A stretch of 40,779 bases of DNA from contig JAJRVQ010000186.1 of NCBI GenBank assembly GCA_024277255.1, positions 1 to 40,779 of the forward strand, given 5' to 3'. Of the stretch, positions 1-8,488 are shown one piece after another (within the stretch, counting starts at the first letter, position 1; each line of letters begins with the position of its first letter). A model generated the notes under the pieces. That model was given only the letters and a program-made list of their open reading frames with translations, had not been told where the DNA came from and searched no databases. Position numbers and translations under genes: made by a program. Origin of the DNA: Acidobacteriota bacterium (GTDB taxonomy: Bacteria > Acidobacteriota > Thermoanaerobaculia > Multivoradales > SZUA-115).

Positions 1-102
1 CCCCATGCCGGCCAACTCACCAAACTACTAGAGGATGCCGACCCGCAAGGCTCACCGGCCTTCACCGAGAGCTACTTGGCACTCCTGCGCCAGGCTCTGT
101 AA
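1..102 (+). CDS. 3' end of an unrecognised protein (partial)
   Basis: The first frame from base 1 is open for 33 codons and ends in TAA at 100-102. The visible tail contains TKLLEDADPQG and ends in YLALLRQAL, which looks like a helical C-terminus. A perfect hairpin follows 16 bases later, and the next gene is convergent, as expected at a true gene end. The product cannot be identified from 33 residues. Confidence 0.5.
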   Translation, partial: PHAGQLTKLLEDADPQGSPAFTESYLALLRQAL

Positions 103-118
103 AGGAGCGGAATGCAAA

Positions 119-142
119 GCGCGAGCCCGTCAGGGCTCGCGC
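119..142. terminator. Perfect 10-bp hairpin between convergent genes
   Basis: GCGCGAGCCC (119-128), loop GTCA, then GGGCTCGCGC (133-142). It lies between the stop of the partial gene at 102 and the stop of the convergent DUF1573 gene at 148, so it could serve both. Neither strand has a clear U-tract, so the terminator role is inferred from position and stem stability. Confidence 0.5.
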
Positions 143-147
143 GGCCG

Positions 148-1173
148 CTACAACACTTCGCCGGTCAGATTGACCGCGATCACCGGCTCGATTTTGCTGT
201 CGGTGTGGATCTCCAGCTTGCCGGCGAACTTCCCTTTCGGCATCTTGGGGTCGAAGGTGAGCTGGAGGTTGTAGCTCTTGCCTTCTTCGATCGGGGTGAC
301 GGTCACCTTGGCACCGTCGATGTTCTCGTCCACCTTGGTGATCTTGACGTCGAAGGGCGCGTAGCTCTTGACGATGAAGTTCGTCGTCATGGCTTCGGGA
401 TTCTGAAACTTGCCGAAGTGTGCCTCGGGCGGAGTCACCGCCACCAGGGGCCGAACGAAGCCGGAGACGGGCAGCCAGGCGACCTTCTGCTTCGGGTGAT
501 TGGTATAGACCGCCAGCTTTCCGGTCAGCGGGCCGACGGCGGCTTTGCTGTAGTCGAGGGTCAGGGTCAAGACGTACTGGTTGGCCGCTCCCTCGGCGCG
601 GTGCTCCTCTTCGGTGGCCGGGCGATAGTCGACCGAGAGGAAGGGGAAGGGCGATTCGACCTTGAGGATCTCCAGGTCGTCAAACTTCGGTGCAAACAAG
701 ATCTGTGTCACCTCACCGGTTCCGTGGCCCTTGCCCTTGACGAAACGGGCGAACCCGGGATTGAACACCAGATAGTCACGCAGTTTGGCCTGCAAGGTCA
801 GCTGGACGCGCGGGTTGTCGGGGTCGTTGGTGAACACGCTGATGCCCTTCGATCCACCCCCGCCGCGGAGTCCGGAGGTGCTGAGCGTGGCGTGCACCTT
901 GCCGCTGCCGCCCGGTTCGATCATCTTGTCGAACTCGACGACCGTGCAGCCGCAGGCCGGGCGTACTTCGAGCAGCTCCAGCGGAGCGTCTCCGGTGTTA
1001 CGAATGATGAATTCATGGCTGGCGGAATCGCCCTTGACGACGATTCCCAAGTCAGCGATCGGTTCGTCGATGGTGATCTTAGGTGCTTTCTTGGTCTCGT
1101 CGGCCAAAGCCGTAGTGGCGACCATCGTGATGGCCAAAATCACCATCAGCGCGGTTTTCCAGTGGCATCTCAT
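148..1173 (-). CDS. Secreted DUF1573 domain protein
   Basis: A 341-aa protein. I chose ATG 1173 because a GAGGAG ribosome-binding site lies about 10 bases upstream and because the protein then begins with a classical signal peptide (MRCHWKTALMVILA..., Ala-rich end near residue 23). An in-frame extension upstream has no such features. After the signal comes a DUF1573-type immunoglobulin-like module: DLGIVVKGDSASHEF, then NTGDAPLEL, then the PACGCTVVEFD segment with its paired cysteines. Two more beta-rich segments follow, containing VFTNDPDNP and VYTNHPKQK, so there are probably three Ig-like repeats. It is exported and probably acts in the periplasm or on the surface. Members of the family have no firmly known molecular function. 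It stands alone on the minus strand, and a 15-bp tandem repeat lies in its leader. Confidence 0.85.
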   Translation of the reverse strand: MRCHWKTALMVILAITMVATTALADETKKAPKITIDEPIADLGIVVKGDSASHEFIIRNTGDAPLELLEVRPACGCTVVEFDKMIEPGGSGKVHATLSTSGLRGGGGSKGISVFTNDPDNPRVQLTLQAKLRDYLVFNPGFARFVKGKGHGTGEVTQILFAPKFDDLEILKVESPFPFLSVDYRPATEEEHRAEGAANQYVLTLTLDYSKAAVGPLTGKLAVYTNHPKQKVAWLPVSGFVRPLVAVTPPEAHFGKFQNPEAMTTNFIVKSYAPFDVKITKVDENIDGAKVTVTPIEEGKSYNLQLTFDPKMPKGKFAGKLEIHTDSKIEPVIAVNLTGEVL

Positions 1174-1242
1174 TTCAGTCAGACTCCTCGCGGGAAGGTT
1201 GCTTCGGGCCGGTGATGATCCAGTTGCCCAGGGTGATACTCT

Positions 1243-1272
1243 TTTCATAGGATCGTATTTCATAGGGTCGTA
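1243..1272. repeat. 15-bp tandem direct repeat in the DUF1573 leader
   Basis: TTTCATAGGATCGTA (1243-1257) is followed immediately by TTTCATAGGGTCGTA (1258-1272), a single mismatch in 15. It lies 70-100 bp upstream of the DUF1573 start and about 160 bp before mpl. It could be a tandem protein-binding site or a chance duplication. Confidence 0.6.
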
Positions 1273-1432
1273 GTCGGGCCATGGTTCAAGGAGCCCACGT
1301 CTCAGAACCTGCACCCCAAGAACCTATACCCCAGATTCAATCCAGACTCACAGCATTCACTCTTCTAGCCCCACTTTTTGCAGCTCCTAGGGGAAGAGGA
1401 GCGTGTTCACTCGCCGCGGAGGGCGCGCGATC

Positions 1433-2860
1433 TTGAATATCTATTGTATCGCCATCGGCGGCACAGGAACGGCTCCGATGGCGGCTCTGCTGCAAAAGTC
1501 CGGCCACACCGTCCGGGGCTCCGATGGACCGCTCTATCCGCCGATGAGCACCCTCCTCGAGGAGGTCGGTATCGAGCCTTACGTCGGTTTTGACATCGCC
1601 AATTTGGCGTCCGGCACCGTTCCTGATTTGGTGATCGTGGGCAATGCGGTGCCGAGGAGCAACCCGGAGGCGCAAGAGGCGGAGCGGCTCGGCTTGCCGT
1701 TGATGTCGATGCCGCAAGCGCTCGGCCATTTTTTTCTCTCCGCACGGCGTCCTCTGGTGGTTTCCGGGACCCACGGCAAGACCACCACCACGGCCATGGC
1801 GGCCTGGGTCTACACCTCCTGCGGTGCCGATCCCGGTTTCCTCGTCGGCGGGCGGCCCAAGGGGCTGGACTCGAGTTTCAGCCTCGGTGCCGGCGAGCGT
1901 TTCATCATCGAGGGGGACGAGTACAACGCCGCCTACTTCGATCGCGGGCCGAAGTTTCTCCACTACCGCCCACAAACGCTGATCCTCACCAGCGCCGAGT
2001 ACGATCACGCCGATCTCTATCCGACACCGCAATCGCTGCTCGATGCCTTTGCCGCGCTCATCGCTCTACTACCGGCGGATGGATTCCTCGCTGCCTGCGG
2101 CGACTGGCCAGCGGTGCGTGAGATGGCCGCCGAGGCACCTTGCGAGGTGGTCCTCTACGGGCTCGACGAGAGCTGTACTCTGCGCCCGGTCGACGGCATC
2201 GAGAGCGGTCCCTGGGGCAGCCGCTTTCGAATCGACGACGCGCAGGCGGGGTTGGTCGAGATCACTTTGCCGACGTGGGGTGAGCACAATGTCGCCAACG
2301 CGCTGGCGGTATGGGCCGCGGCGCGCAACGACGGTTTGGCGGCGGGTAGCATCGCGGAGGCACTCGGTGGGTTCGGTGGCGTCGGCCGCCGGCTCGACGA
2401 GTTGGGAAGTCCGCGCGGTATCGCCGTGGTCGATGATTTCGCCCACCATCCGACCGCCGTGGGCAAGACCTTGCAAGCTCTGCGCATGCGCTACCCGGGC
2501 CGGCGGCTTGCCGTCTGCTACGAGCCGCGAAGCCTGACCGCCGGGCGCAACTTTCTCTACCAGGCCTATCGCGAAGCCTTCGCCGAGGCCGACCGTGTCT
2601 ACCTGGCACCGATCTACCACCGCGGCCGCTTGAGTAGCGAGGAGATTCTCGACGTGGAGAGCTTGCGCGCCGAACTCGGCGGTCTGGGTGTGCCGACCGT
2701 TCTGTGCGCAAGCTACGACGACCTCTACGACCGCGTGGTCAGCGAGGCGCGGCAGGGCGATGTCTTGGTGACCATGTCCTCGGGCAGTTTCGACGGCATG
2801 GCCAAGCGGTTGCTCGACGGGTTGGCCGGCGGACCGACGGAGGGTCAGCTGGAGGGTTAG
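1433..2860 (+). CDS. mpl: UDP-N-acetylmuramate:L-Ala-gamma-D-Glu-meso-DAP ligase (Mpl)
   Basis: A cytoplasmic Mur-ligase-family enzyme that joins the recycled tripeptide L-Ala-gamma-D-Glu-meso-DAP to UDP-MurNAc, using ATP. The N-terminal Rossmann-like domain has IAIGGTGTAPMAALL and SDGPLYPPMSTLLE, close to the Mpl pattern GSDxxxYPPMSTLLE. The ATP loop GTHGKTTTT is at about residues 112-120. Further Mpl/Mur motifs are IEGDEYNAAYFDRGPKF, SAEYDHADLY, GEHNVANALA and DDFAHHPTA. The length (475 aa) fits the family. I prefer TTG 1433, which gives an N-terminus like that of E. coli Mpl and has GGAGGG at 1418-1423. GTG 1403 is possible but has its purine tract too close. Its stop overlaps the stop of the convergent ftcD-like gene. 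Confidence 0.93.
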   Translation: MNIYCIAIGGTGTAPMAALLQKSGHTVRGSDGPLYPPMSTLLEEVGIEPYVGFDIANLASGTVPDLVIVGNAVPRSNPEAQEAERLGLPLMSMPQALGHFFLSARRPLVVSGTHGKTTTTAMAAWVYTSCGADPGFLVGGRPKGLDSSFSLGAGERFIIEGDEYNAAYFDRGPKFLHYRPQTLILTSAEYDHADLYPTPQSLLDAFAALIALLPADGFLAACGDWPAVREMAAEAPCEVVLYGLDESCTLRPVDGIESGPWGSRFRIDDAQAGLVEITLPTWGEHNVANALAVWAAARNDGLAAGSIAEALGGFGGVGRRLDELGSPRGIAVVDDFAHHPTAVGKTLQALRMRYPGRRLAVCYEPRSLTAGRNFLYQAYREAFAEADRVYLAPIYHRGRLSSEEILDVESLRAELGGLGVPTVLCASYDDLYDRVVSEARQGDVLVTMSSGSFDGMAKRLLDGLAGGPTEGQLEG

Positions 2861-3756
2861 TCGAGGGGAGGCTCGGGTAGCCGATCTTCGAGGATCGGCA
2901 GCTCGCCGGGCAGCAGCAGTTCACCGGCGCTGACCCCACGAACGGCGGCGCTCGGGACCAGGCCGACGATCTCCGTCTCGATGACTGTGGTGGCGAGTTT
3001 CCGCGCCTCGTGCCGGACGGCGGCCAGTGCCTGGCGTAGCGAGGTGCGGCGGTAGTCGACGAGGTTCATGCTCACCTGAGCCCTTCGCCGCCGGGTCAGC
3101 TCTACTCCGATCGCCTTGATTGCCGGCAAACCGCCGTTGGACTGACGGATGCGGCGAGCGATCCGCCGCGCCTTGGCCACCTCGGCGGTAGCCAGGACGG
3201 CGTTGAAGGCGACGAGGAAAAAACGGGCTCCGATCGCCGTGGCGCCGGCCTGGGAGTGTAGGCGAGATGGCCCTGCGTCCGGACGCCAGCCGCCCCCTGC
3301 GGCCATCCGCCTCGCCAGGCCGGCGACACCGCCCCGGCGCACGGCCGCGAGGTCGCGGCGTTGGAGGTGAGATGCCGCCTCCCCGTAGAAGAAAACCGGC
3401 AGATCGAATCGCCGGCCGACCGCTTGGCCCAAGCGTTGGGCGGCAGCGACGGCGTCCGCCATCGTCGCCTTTCCAAGCGGCACGAACGGCACGACGTCCA
3501 CCGCCCCAATTCGCGGATGGACGCCGCGGTGCCGGCTTAGATCGATCTCGGATAGCGCGCGGTCGTAGAGGCGCAGGAGGGCGCAATGCAAAGCCGTTGC
3601 TGAGCCGGCGAGAGTCAGCACCGTGCGGTTGTGATCCGGGTCGCTGGAGAGATCCAGGAGCCGAACGCCTTTGCCCTGCACCGCGGCGGCGAGCCGATCG
3701 ATGACCTCGCTTCGCCTTCCTTCGCTTAGGTTGGGAACGCATTCGAGGTAGGCCAC
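2857..3756 (-). CDS. Glutamate formimidoyltransferase-like protein
   Basis: A 299-aa protein matching the formiminotransferase part of FTCD, which moves the formimino group from formiminoglutamate to tetrahydrofolate in histidine breakdown. It starts with ECVPNLSEGRR, then DHNRTVLTLAG. The segment RHRGVHPRIGAVD holds His80, aligning by eye with the catalytic histidine (His82) of mammalian FTCD. FYGEAA, GATAIGARFFLVAFN and QVSMNLVDY are also family-typical. There is no C-terminal cyclodeaminase domain, as in stand-alone bacterial forms. The GTG start has only a weak AGGGG close by, so the exact start is uncertain. No other hut gene is in the window. The TAA stop (2859-2857) overlaps the mpl TAG in a TTAG tetranucleotide. 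Confidence 0.88.
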   Translation of the reverse strand: MAYLECVPNLSEGRRSEVIDRLAAAVQGKGVRLLDLSSDPDHNRTVLTLAGSATALHCALLRLYDRALSEIDLSRHRGVHPRIGAVDVVPFVPLGKATMADAVAAAQRLGQAVGRRFDLPVFFYGEAASHLQRRDLAAVRRGGVAGLARRMAAGGGWRPDAGPSRLHSQAGATAIGARFFLVAFNAVLATAEVAKARRIARRIRQSNGGLPAIKAIGVELTRRRRAQVSMNLVDYRRTSLRQALAAVRHEARKLATTVIETEIVGLVPSAAVRGVSAGELLLPGELPILEDRLPEPPLD

Positions 3757-3922
3757 CCCTACAGTCTATTGCAGCTTGAACCGGGACCTGATCGTAGGTG
3801 CGTGAGGCGGGTAGGCTCCATCTCCGCGACCTGTACCGGCCTTCCGGCGGTCTGCTAGGATGCGGCTATCCTCACGCCCTGCCGGCTTCGGCGTTGCGCT
3901 CTTCGCCGGAGGCGTTCCAAAC

Positions 3923-6103
3923 ATGAAATACCCTGGAAATTCATCGCTGTCCGAGGACGTCCGCGAGCGCATCCTCAGCACTTTCCAGCAGACGCGCGAG
4001 CTGGCGGCGAAAGGTAGCACGCAAGAGGCGCTGCTCGGCTGCGATTTCATCTTGCGGATGGATCCGGAGTTCGAGATAGCGCAGGTGCTTCAGGCCCGCC
4101 TGCGCACCACCGAAGGGCCGGTGCAGGTGGACGATCTGGATGCGGATTCGCCGCCCGTAGTGGTGCCGCAAGAGGGCGTGATCGACCTTGGCGACCTGGA
4201 TGAGCTGGACAGCGATCTGCCGAATCTCACCGCTTGGTCCACCTCGGAAAAGCCGGAGCCGGAGCTGATCGAAGCGGATGCCTTGGAGGCGGCTCTCGAG
4301 GACTTGCTCGCCAAACGGGAGCTACAGCGGTTGGTCCAGGTGGCCGACCAGTACAAGGAGGAGGTGGCGGCCAATGGCGCCATTCGTGCTCTGGTCACCA
4401 CAGCCTACACGCGGCTCGAAGCTGAACCCTACGTTCTGGAGTTCCTTGCCGGGGCGCGCAAGGCGATGGACTCCGGGAATGCGGAAGAGGCTCGAACGCT
4501 GCTGGAGAAGGCCCGGTCTCTCGACTCGAGCCACCCTGGAATCGAGGAAATCGGCCGTCTGCGCGACGTGTTTCATCAAGCCACGCCGGCTGCCTCTCAA
4601 GCCGAGGATGTAACGATCGCGGAGGAGAGCAATTTCGGTACCCTGTTGATGCCCAAACCGTCGTCGCCTCCGGCAGAGCCGGTGGGTGCTGCTGAGCTAT
4701 TCGCTCATCCGGCCGATTCCGCGCCGGCGCCGAGCGCCGCAGCTCTCCAAGTCGACTTTGGGTCAGACACCGCGACGACGGATGGCGCCGGAACCGATGG
4801 CCGCATTGCGCAGCTTCTGGCCGAGGGGCAAGAGGCCTTCGATTCAGGCAGTTACCAGGCGGCGATCGACTCGTGGTCGCGGATCTTCCTGATCGATATC
4901 GATCACGAAGAGGCGGCACGCCGCATCGACCTCGCCCGCCAGCACAAGGCGGAAGATGAGCGTCGAGTCGAGGAGATGTTCAGTGACGCGATCGCCGCTT
5001 TCGATACCGGCAACCTCGAAGCGAGCAAGCAAGGTTTCGAGGAGGTGCTCAGGCTCCATCCGTCGCATGTCGCGGCGCGCGAATACTTGGAGCAGGTCGA
5101 ACGCGGCGCCGAAGCGGTGGTGGAAAACCTGCCGCCGGACAGTGGAGCGGAGCTACCACCGCTAGTTGCCGACTCCGCGGTCGATGCGGAGTTGCCGATG
5201 CCGGGCGCCGTCATGGTGCCGCCGGATGGGCCGGTGACGACACCGCTGTCTGAGGCGTCGCGCCAGGGACGAGCCGGTTCGAGCAGTGGCACCGGTGCGT
5301 GGCGAAAGTTCGTCATGCTGGGTGCCCCGGTCTTGTTGGTGTTGGCACTGGCCGGCTGGTACGGCTGGCAGCATCGGGCCGACTTCTTCCCCAATTCGCA
5401 CTCGCAAGAGAGCGCGAAGGCGCCAGGAGGCAATCCGATTCTGCGGGCGACACAACTCCACAAGGCGGGCAAGACGGCGCTGGCGCTCAAGGTTCTACGC
5501 AAGGTCTCGGCGGTCGATCCGGTCTACGAAGAGGCGCAAGCGTTGATCTCCCAATGGCACGCGCAAGCCTTGCCGGTGGTGGTGGACAGCGACACCGAAC
5601 AGCTAGCGGAAGAGGAAGCGGCACGCCTGAAGGCCGAGGAGCAGAACCGGTTTCTCGTGGCTGCGCGCAAGGCTTTTCGCCAAGGCAGCAACCTCGCGGC
5701 GGTCGAACAATTTCAGCGCGCTCAGCGCGTGGGACCGCTGGCGCTCCCGGATGCGCGGCAGCTCGACGAAGCGGTGCGCCTCTTGGCTCCGCTGAAGAGG
5801 CAGCTGGAATTCTTTCGCCAAGGCGAGTGGGAAGTGGTGTTGCCGACCCTGTGGCGGCTGCACGAAGACGATCCCGACAACCGCGATGTGACCCGGTTGA
5901 TGGTCAACAGCTACTACAACTTGGCGATTCGGGATCTGCAACGAGGCGACGCCGAGACGGCGGCGGAGCTGCTCGGTGAAGCGCGCGGTCTAGCTCCTGG
6001 CGACCCCACCCTCGAACGGCATCGCCTCTTTGCCGAGGTCTACGCCGAACGGCCCAAGGATCTACGCTACTGGATCTACACTAAGTATCTGCCCTCCCGA
6101 TAG
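3923..6103 (+). CDS. TPR protein with one central transmembrane helix
   Basis: A 726-aa protein. ATG 3923 is preceded by GGAGG at suitable spacing; an upstream in-frame ATG at 3860 lacks a site. The N-terminal half has several helix-pair repeats (for example around LAAKGSTQEALLGCDFILRMDPEF) and acidic linkers. Further TPR-like repeats include EGQEAFDSGSYQAAIDSW and DTGNLEASKQGFEEVLRLHP. A single hydrophobic helix (FVMLGAPVLLVLALAGWYGW) lies at about residues 461-480. The remaining 250 residues hold more TPR-like pairs and charged coiled segments and end in WIYTKYLPSR. The layout suggests an inner-membrane scaffold with repeats on both sides of the membrane. The RDD gene starts on the base after this stop, so the two are probably cotranscribed. 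No enzymatic motif is visible, and the function is unknown. Confidence 0.8.
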   Translation: MKYPGNSSLSEDVRERILSTFQQTRELAAKGSTQEALLGCDFILRMDPEFEIAQVLQARLRTTEGPVQVDDLDADSPPVVVPQEGVIDLGDLDELDSDLPNLTAWSTSEKPEPELIEADALEAALEDLLAKRELQRLVQVADQYKEEVAANGAIRALVTTAYTRLEAEPYVLEFLAGARKAMDSGNAEEARTLLEKARSLDSSHPGIEEIGRLRDVFHQATPAASQAEDVTIAEESNFGTLLMPKPSSPPAEPVGAAELFAHPADSAPAPSAAALQVDFGSDTATTDGAGTDGRIAQLLAEGQEAFDSGSYQAAIDSWSRIFLIDIDHEEAARRIDLARQHKAEDERRVEEMFSDAIAAFDTGNLEASKQGFEEVLRLHPSHVAAREYLEQVERGAEAVVENLPPDSGAELPPLVADSAVDAELPMPGAVMVPPDGPVTTPLSEASRQGRAGSSSGTGAWRKFVMLGAPVLLVLALAGWYGWQHRADFFPNSHSQESAKAPGGNPILRATQLHKAGKTALALKVLRKVSAVDPVYEEAQALISQWHAQALPVVVDSDTEQLAEEEAARLKAEEQNRFLVAARKAFRQGSNLAAVEQFQRAQRVGPLALPDARQLDEAVRLLAPLKRQLEFFRQGEWEVVLPTLWRLHEDDPDNRDVTRLMVNSYYNLAIRDLQRGDAETAAELLGEARGLAPGDPTLERHRLFAEVYAERPKDLRYWIYTKYLPSR

Positions 6104-6805
6104 ATGGCACGCTCGCGCCCACCCGACTCGCCCAGTCTGTTCGATCTGCCGCTTGAGCCCCCAATCTCCGAGGAGGCCGAGTTAGTCGACGCAAGCCCTG
6201 CCTCTGGTTTGGGCGACGCGGTTCTAGACACCGCCGCGCCAAAGCCTTCTTCGGCCCCCGTTCCCGCCCAAAGGGGACCGTCGGCCATGGCGCACGAAGA
6301 GCCACCGGAATTCCCGCGACAACTCGAATTGGGCGCCACGACCTTGGCGGCAGAGGTTGAGGCGCCGCCGCTGGCGCAAGAGTCCGCGCAGGAGGCCCTC
6401 GAGCCGGAAGAAGGCTCGGTGGCTGAGCGAATCCTCGGAGGCTTGGCCGACCTGACGCTCCACGCCGCGGTGGGTCTGATCCTGCTAGCCGGCGCGGCGA
6501 TGGTCGGGGTGCGACCCAGCCTGGCCAAACTCCTCCCGCTCGGCCTCTTCCTACTGGTCTTCTCGTTCCTCTACGGCGCGGTCGCCCTCGCCTTTTGGGG
6601 CGCCACCCCCGGCATGGCGTGGCGACGCCTCGCAACCCGCGGCAGCGACGGCGAAGCACTGAGCTTCTCGCAAGCCTCCCTTCGGTGGCTGGGCGGGTTG
6701 ACCACCCTGCTCCTCGCCGGCCTACCCCTTCTACCCCTGCTCTGGGGCGCCCGCGCCCTGAGCGATCGGCTGAGCGGCTCGGTCACGCTGCGGCTGCGGA
6801 CCTGA
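6104..6805 (+). CDS. RDD family membrane protein
   Basis: A 233-aa protein whose ATG directly follows the stop of the TPR gene. The first 110 residues are Pro/Ala/Glu-rich and probably disordered and cytoplasmic. The rest resembles an RDD domain: RILGGLADL opens the first helix, a second helix (LLPLGLFLLVFSFLYGAVAL) follows, then FWGATPGMAWRRLATRGSDGE, the loop typical of the family, and a third helix near residues 195-218. RDD proteins are integral membrane proteins, and some have been linked to ion transport, but the role is mostly unknown. Its coupling to the TPR protein suggests that the two work together. Its stop is 9 bp from the convergent gene. Confidence 0.78.
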   Translation: MARSRPPDSPSLFDLPLEPPISEEAELVDASPASGLGDAVLDTAAPKPSSAPVPAQRGPSAMAHEEPPEFPRQLELGATTLAAEVEAPPLAQESAQEALEPEEGSVAERILGGLADLTLHAAVGLILLAGAAMVGVRPSLAKLLPLGLFLLVFSFLYGAVALAFWGATPGMAWRRLATRGSDGEALSFSQASLRWLGGLTTLLLAGLPLLPLLWGARALSDRLSGSVTLRLRT

Positions 6806-6814
6806 GCGAGAGAG

Positions 6815-8059
6815 TCACGGTAGCGTCACCTGAGTCCAGGCGAGCCAAAGACCGTCAGCTGAGGGATCTACTTCCGGGGAGCGTCGCAGATAGATTGCAA
6901 ATTCACCGTGGCTACGGTAAGCGGCGATCAGCGCTGGCCAGGAGCGCGTTGGGTATCCTGGGATCGGGCCGTCGAGTTCCAATGCCGTGCTTCGCGGCCG
7001 CGCTCGGTGATCGAAACTTTGAACGAAGAGCCGCTTCGTGTTGGTGTTCGGATCCCATTGATTCCATACCACCAAGGCGCGGCGCGAGGAGCATGCGAGG
7101 TCACTCATGCCGGTGACCGAACCGTCTACCTCTCCCTCCTTGATCTCGCGGGCTGGTGCTACCGGTTCGAGACGATCGCTCAAGGGCTGGATCCAGGTGG
7201 AGAGAGAGCCAGCGCGATCTCTATCCGCCCACAAGGCCAAGAGGCTCGCGCCACCGGTGGAGCAGAGGGCATGGACGATCCCTCGACTCTCGGGCTCGCT
7301 GAGGATTCGTTGCGGCCCGGCACGGCTGCCGTCGGGGTTGAAGAGCCGGATCATCGAGCGAGAGTCCTGCCAGCGAGTCCAGGTTACGGCCCACTGGCCC
7401 TTGGGTAGCGTGGATGCCGCGATCTTGCGGGCCGGCTCCACCGCCCCCGCTTCGCTGAGCGGCACCGTTGCGCTGAGGGATTCACCCTCGGCGTTGAACT
7501 TGCGCGCCCACAGGCCGGCACGCCGGCCACTGTCGTCTTCCTGCGTCCAGATCAGCCAGAAGTCCCCCGAAGGCAGAGGCAGCAGAGTCGGCGAGAAAAG
7601 ATCGGCGGGTCTTCTCTCTAGTCGGATCTTGAGGGTTACCACCTCGGCCACATCCTGCCAACGGTGGATCGCCAGGCAGAGATCCTCATGGCTCTCCTCT
7701 AAGCAGGCGGCTGCCACCGCAAAGCGATCGGCACCGAGGCTGGCTACCGCTGTGTGCCGGTAGCACCATTTTCCCCAACTCTGGAGAAGCGGGAACGGTT
7801 CAGAGGCTGGCTTACCTTCGTGGTCGAACCGTTGGGCCATGCAGCGATCAGCAAGGCGGCCACGGGTTGTCTCCTTCCAAGCGATGAGCTGCCCGCCAGC
7901 AGGGTCTGGAACCACAACCGGCAGGATGCCGTGGAATTCCAACTCACCGATCAAGAAAGTGAACGGAGCCGCTTCGGGTGCGGGCGCGCTGCTGGTTACT
8001 GGCAACACCCCCGAGGCAGTGAGTAGGCTGAGCCAGAGGTAGAGCGGAACTGAAACCAT
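6815..8059 (-). CDS. Secreted propeller-like protein of unknown function
   Basis: A 414-aa protein. ATG 8059 has GAAGG about 7 bases upstream and leaves an 8-nt gap to the preceding gene; an upstream in-frame start would overlap it. The N-terminus (MVSVPLYLWLSLLTASG) looks like a signal peptide. The body consists of repeated beta blades of the kind W-x-x-x-x-D/G...(A/V)xFDxxGxxxxxP: MAQRFDHEGKPASEP, WARKFNAEGESLS, IRLFNPDGSRAG, FVQSFDHRARPR. Each blade is preceded by a strand with a Trp (LIWTQEDDSG, VTWTRWQDS, LALWADRDRAG, VVWNQWDPN). This fits a beta-propeller of about 5-7 blades. Four cysteines lie in the first two blades. It is the last gene of a three-gene secreted cluster. Enzymatic activity cannot be inferred. 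Confidence 0.75.
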   Translation of the reverse strand: MVSVPLYLWLSLLTASGVLPVTSSAPAPEAAPFTFLIGELEFHGILPVVVPDPAGGQLIAWKETTRGRLADRCMAQRFDHEGKPASEPFPLLQSWGKWCYRHTAVASLGADRFAVAAACLEESHEDLCLAIHRWQDVAEVVTLKIRLERRPADLFSPTLLPLPSGDFWLIWTQEDDSGRRAGLWARKFNAEGESLSATVPLSEAGAVEPARKIAASTLPKGQWAVTWTRWQDSRSMIRLFNPDGSRAGPQRILSEPESRGIVHALCSTGGASLLALWADRDRAGSLSTWIQPLSDRLEPVAPAREIKEGEVDGSVTGMSDLACSSRRALVVWNQWDPNTNTKRLFVQSFDHRARPRSTALELDGPIPGYPTRSWPALIAAYRSHGEFAIYLRRSPEVDPSADGLWLAWTQVTLP

Positions 8060-8067
8060 GTAGACCT

Positions 8068-8487
8068 TCAGAAGAGGAAGTAGGTGCAGCTGAAGCAGGT
8101 CGCGGGGCAAAGGGTGCCTAACTGGATATGGCAGCTACCTCCTCCACCTCCGAAGCCTCCGCCCCCACCTCCGCCTCCTCCACCCGAAGTGCAGCTATAT
8201 GATTGGCCGCTACAGGTGTACCTATATCCATCCCAGTTGTTGGCACACCACTGAGCATTCCAGAGTTGCTTGTCCCAATCGTCTTGCTCCATGATGTCGC
8301 AATGAATCGATCCCGTGGTGCAGCACTGGGCGTCGAGGAAGCTCAGCTCAGGCGTCTTGCCGTCCACCCAGTGAATGTAGCAGTCTTCACAGAAGGAGTT
8401 GTAAGCCATCAGAGCGCCAGAAAGGCAAAGAAATAAGACGACAGCGAGTAACACGGTCCATCCTGTTGAGTCGATCTTCTTTGTCAT
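8068..8487 (-). CDS. Small secreted Cys-rich protein with poly-Gly tract
   Basis: A 139-aa protein. ATG 8487 lies 2 bases after the preceding stop and has a near-perfect AGGAGG upstream, inside the end of the previous gene, so translation is probably coupled. Residues 11-28 form a hydrophobic export signal. The mature part has 12 cysteines (33, 36, 55, 56, 63, 81, 92, 99, 119, 127, 131, 134), an even number that suits disulfides. Residues 102-117 are ten glycines, one Phe and five glycines, flanked by SCTS and SCH. The C-terminus is CPATCFSCTYFLF. I do not recognise the family. The glycine tract could be a flexible linker between a Cys-rich head and a short C-terminal knot. A processed peptide is possible, but there is no modifying enzyme nearby. 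Confidence 0.75.
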   Translation of the reverse strand: MTKKIDSTGWTVLLAVVLFLCLSGALMAYNSFCEDCYIHWVDGKTPELSFLDAQCCTTGSIHCDIMEQDDWDKQLWNAQWCANNWDGYRYTCSGQSYSCTSGGGGGGGGGGFGGGGGSCHIQLGTLCPATCFSCTYFLF

Positions 8488-8488
8488 T

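Noticed and set aside
112..1215. 367-codon plus-strand frame over the DUF1573 gene
   Set aside because: The opposite strand has a signal peptide, a ribosome-binding site and DUF1573 motifs; this frame has none.
1315..1402. Possible tRNA or small RNA between DUF1573 and mpl
   Set aside because: No cloverleaf or conserved T-loop could be formed.
8137..8184. Poly-Gly codon run as a CRISPR or satellite repeat
   Set aside because: It is a coding homopolymer in a signal-bearing ORF, without spacers or repeat units.
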